Both the position numbers and the translations under genes were made by a program. DNA of 22,232 nucleotides, taken from the NCBI GenBank assembly GCA_034003765.1, contig JAVEXZ010000023.1:1-22232 (forward strand), given 5' to 3'. The DNA comes from JAAZGD01 sp034003765. GTDB lineage: Bacteria; Bacillota; Clostridia; Peptostreptococcales; Anaerovoracaceae. A model generated the notes under the pieces. The model saw only the letters and a program-made list of their open reading frames with translations, was not told where the DNA came from and did not search any database. Shown here one piece after another: positions 22,061 through 22,232 of the stretch; positions within the stretch are counted from its first letter, which is position 1; each line of letters begins with the position of its first letter.

Positions 22061-22110
22061 AAACTTGACACCTTAGTAATTTATCATAAACTACCACCAG
22101 TGTCAAGTTT
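22061..22110. repeat. Perfect 11-base inverted repeat over the ylxM operon promoter
   Basis: AAACTTGACAC (22061-22071) and GTGTCAAGTTT (22100-22110) are perfectly complementary, with a 28-base spacer. Each arm contains a TTGACA. One is the -35 box of the leftward operon promoter; the other could be the -35 of a rightward promoter (TTGACA-16-TAAACT), so the arrangement is symmetric. Confidence 0.8.
22078..22106 (-). promoter_or_regulatory. Promoter candidate for the ylxM-ffh operon
   Basis: On the minus strand, a consensus TTGACA (22101-22106) and TAAATT (22078-22083) are 17 bases apart, 40 bases upstream of the ylxM ATG. It could drive everything down to rluD, since I see no terminator in between. 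Confidence 0.65.
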
Positions 22111-22133
22111 TTGTATTGCATTTTAGGATAGCC

Positions 22134-22211
22134 CTTATACTGCATTCTCCGTCAGATTTATATCCCAGTTATATTGGATTCTCCGCCAGGTTATATTGTT
22201 TATTTTCGGAG
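22134..22211. repeat. Imperfect 22-base repeat array at the right edge
   Basis: Units at 22134-22155 and 22168-22189 match at 18 of 22 positions (shared core ATTCTCCG, one variable base, CAG). A third unit at 22190-22211 keeps the first nine bases, GTTATATTG, and then diverges. The first two are separated by 12 bases; the second and third are directly adjacent. It lies between the ylxM promoter and the window edge, in sequence with no gene that I can identify. Confidence 0.6.
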
Positions 22212-22232
22212 GATGATTGTCCATTTTAAGGA

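Noticed and set aside
22038..22145. N-terminal extension of ylxM
   Set aside because: It covers a consensus promoter and the inverted repeat, and the protein from 22037 already has the family's normal N-terminus with a good ribosome binding site.
22134..22211. CRISPR array
   Set aside because: Repeats are short and imperfect, spacers are 12 and 0 bases, and no cas genes are present in the window.

Overview
The window is ordinary low-GC Firmicutes chromosome, most likely from an anaerobic, probably spore-forming member of the Clostridia. The evidence is strong AGGAGG-type ribosome binding sites, several TTG/GTG starts, a PerR-rubredoxin pair, SepF and DivIVA, the ylxM-ffh gene order, and a small protein that resembles the sporulation regulator Gin. 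Nearly all genes lie on the minus strand. The plus-strand exceptions are a NapH-like ferredoxin, rqcH and the small zinc-ribbon gene. I see no rRNA, tRNA, CRISPR array, insertion sequence or prophage.

Reading from the left edge, 1-2250 is a redox-defence block: rubredoxin (cut by the window edge), perR with its own promoter and a perfect operator, a membrane-anchored MsrA-MsrB fusion, and a Nim-like flavin/pyridoxamine-oxidase-fold protein. Region 2370-5650 holds an Asp/Glu racemase-family enzyme, a zinc-type cation diffusion facilitator overlapping a lipocalin, and two small membrane proteins of unknown function. Region 5860-9280 holds the NapH-like membrane ferredoxin (plus strand), then alkA-like, sulP and mscL genes that probably form one minus-strand unit.

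Region 9480-14080 is housekeeping: gmk-rpoZ ending at a clear terminator, yicC, and the divergent rqcH (ribosome-associated quality control), followed by an alpha/beta hydrolase. Between that hydrolase and rluD lies a 41-residue CxxC/CxxC protein with its own ribosome binding site, a promoter candidate and a terminator. It is the most interesting gene here.

Region 14332-22106 appears to be one long minus-strand operon: ylxM-ffh-rpsP-khpA-rimM-trmD (protein targeting, ribosome and tRNA maturation), running straight into hlyD-like-ylmE-sepF-divIVA-lspA-rluD (division and envelope). The two halves are conserved clusters in Firmicutes, but here they are joined by an 11-base overlap and lack the usual rplS, ylmG and ylmH. 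The right edge holds a long inverted repeat over the operon promoter and a short 22-base repeat array that runs towards the window edge. I found no convincing new multi-gene defence or metabolic system.
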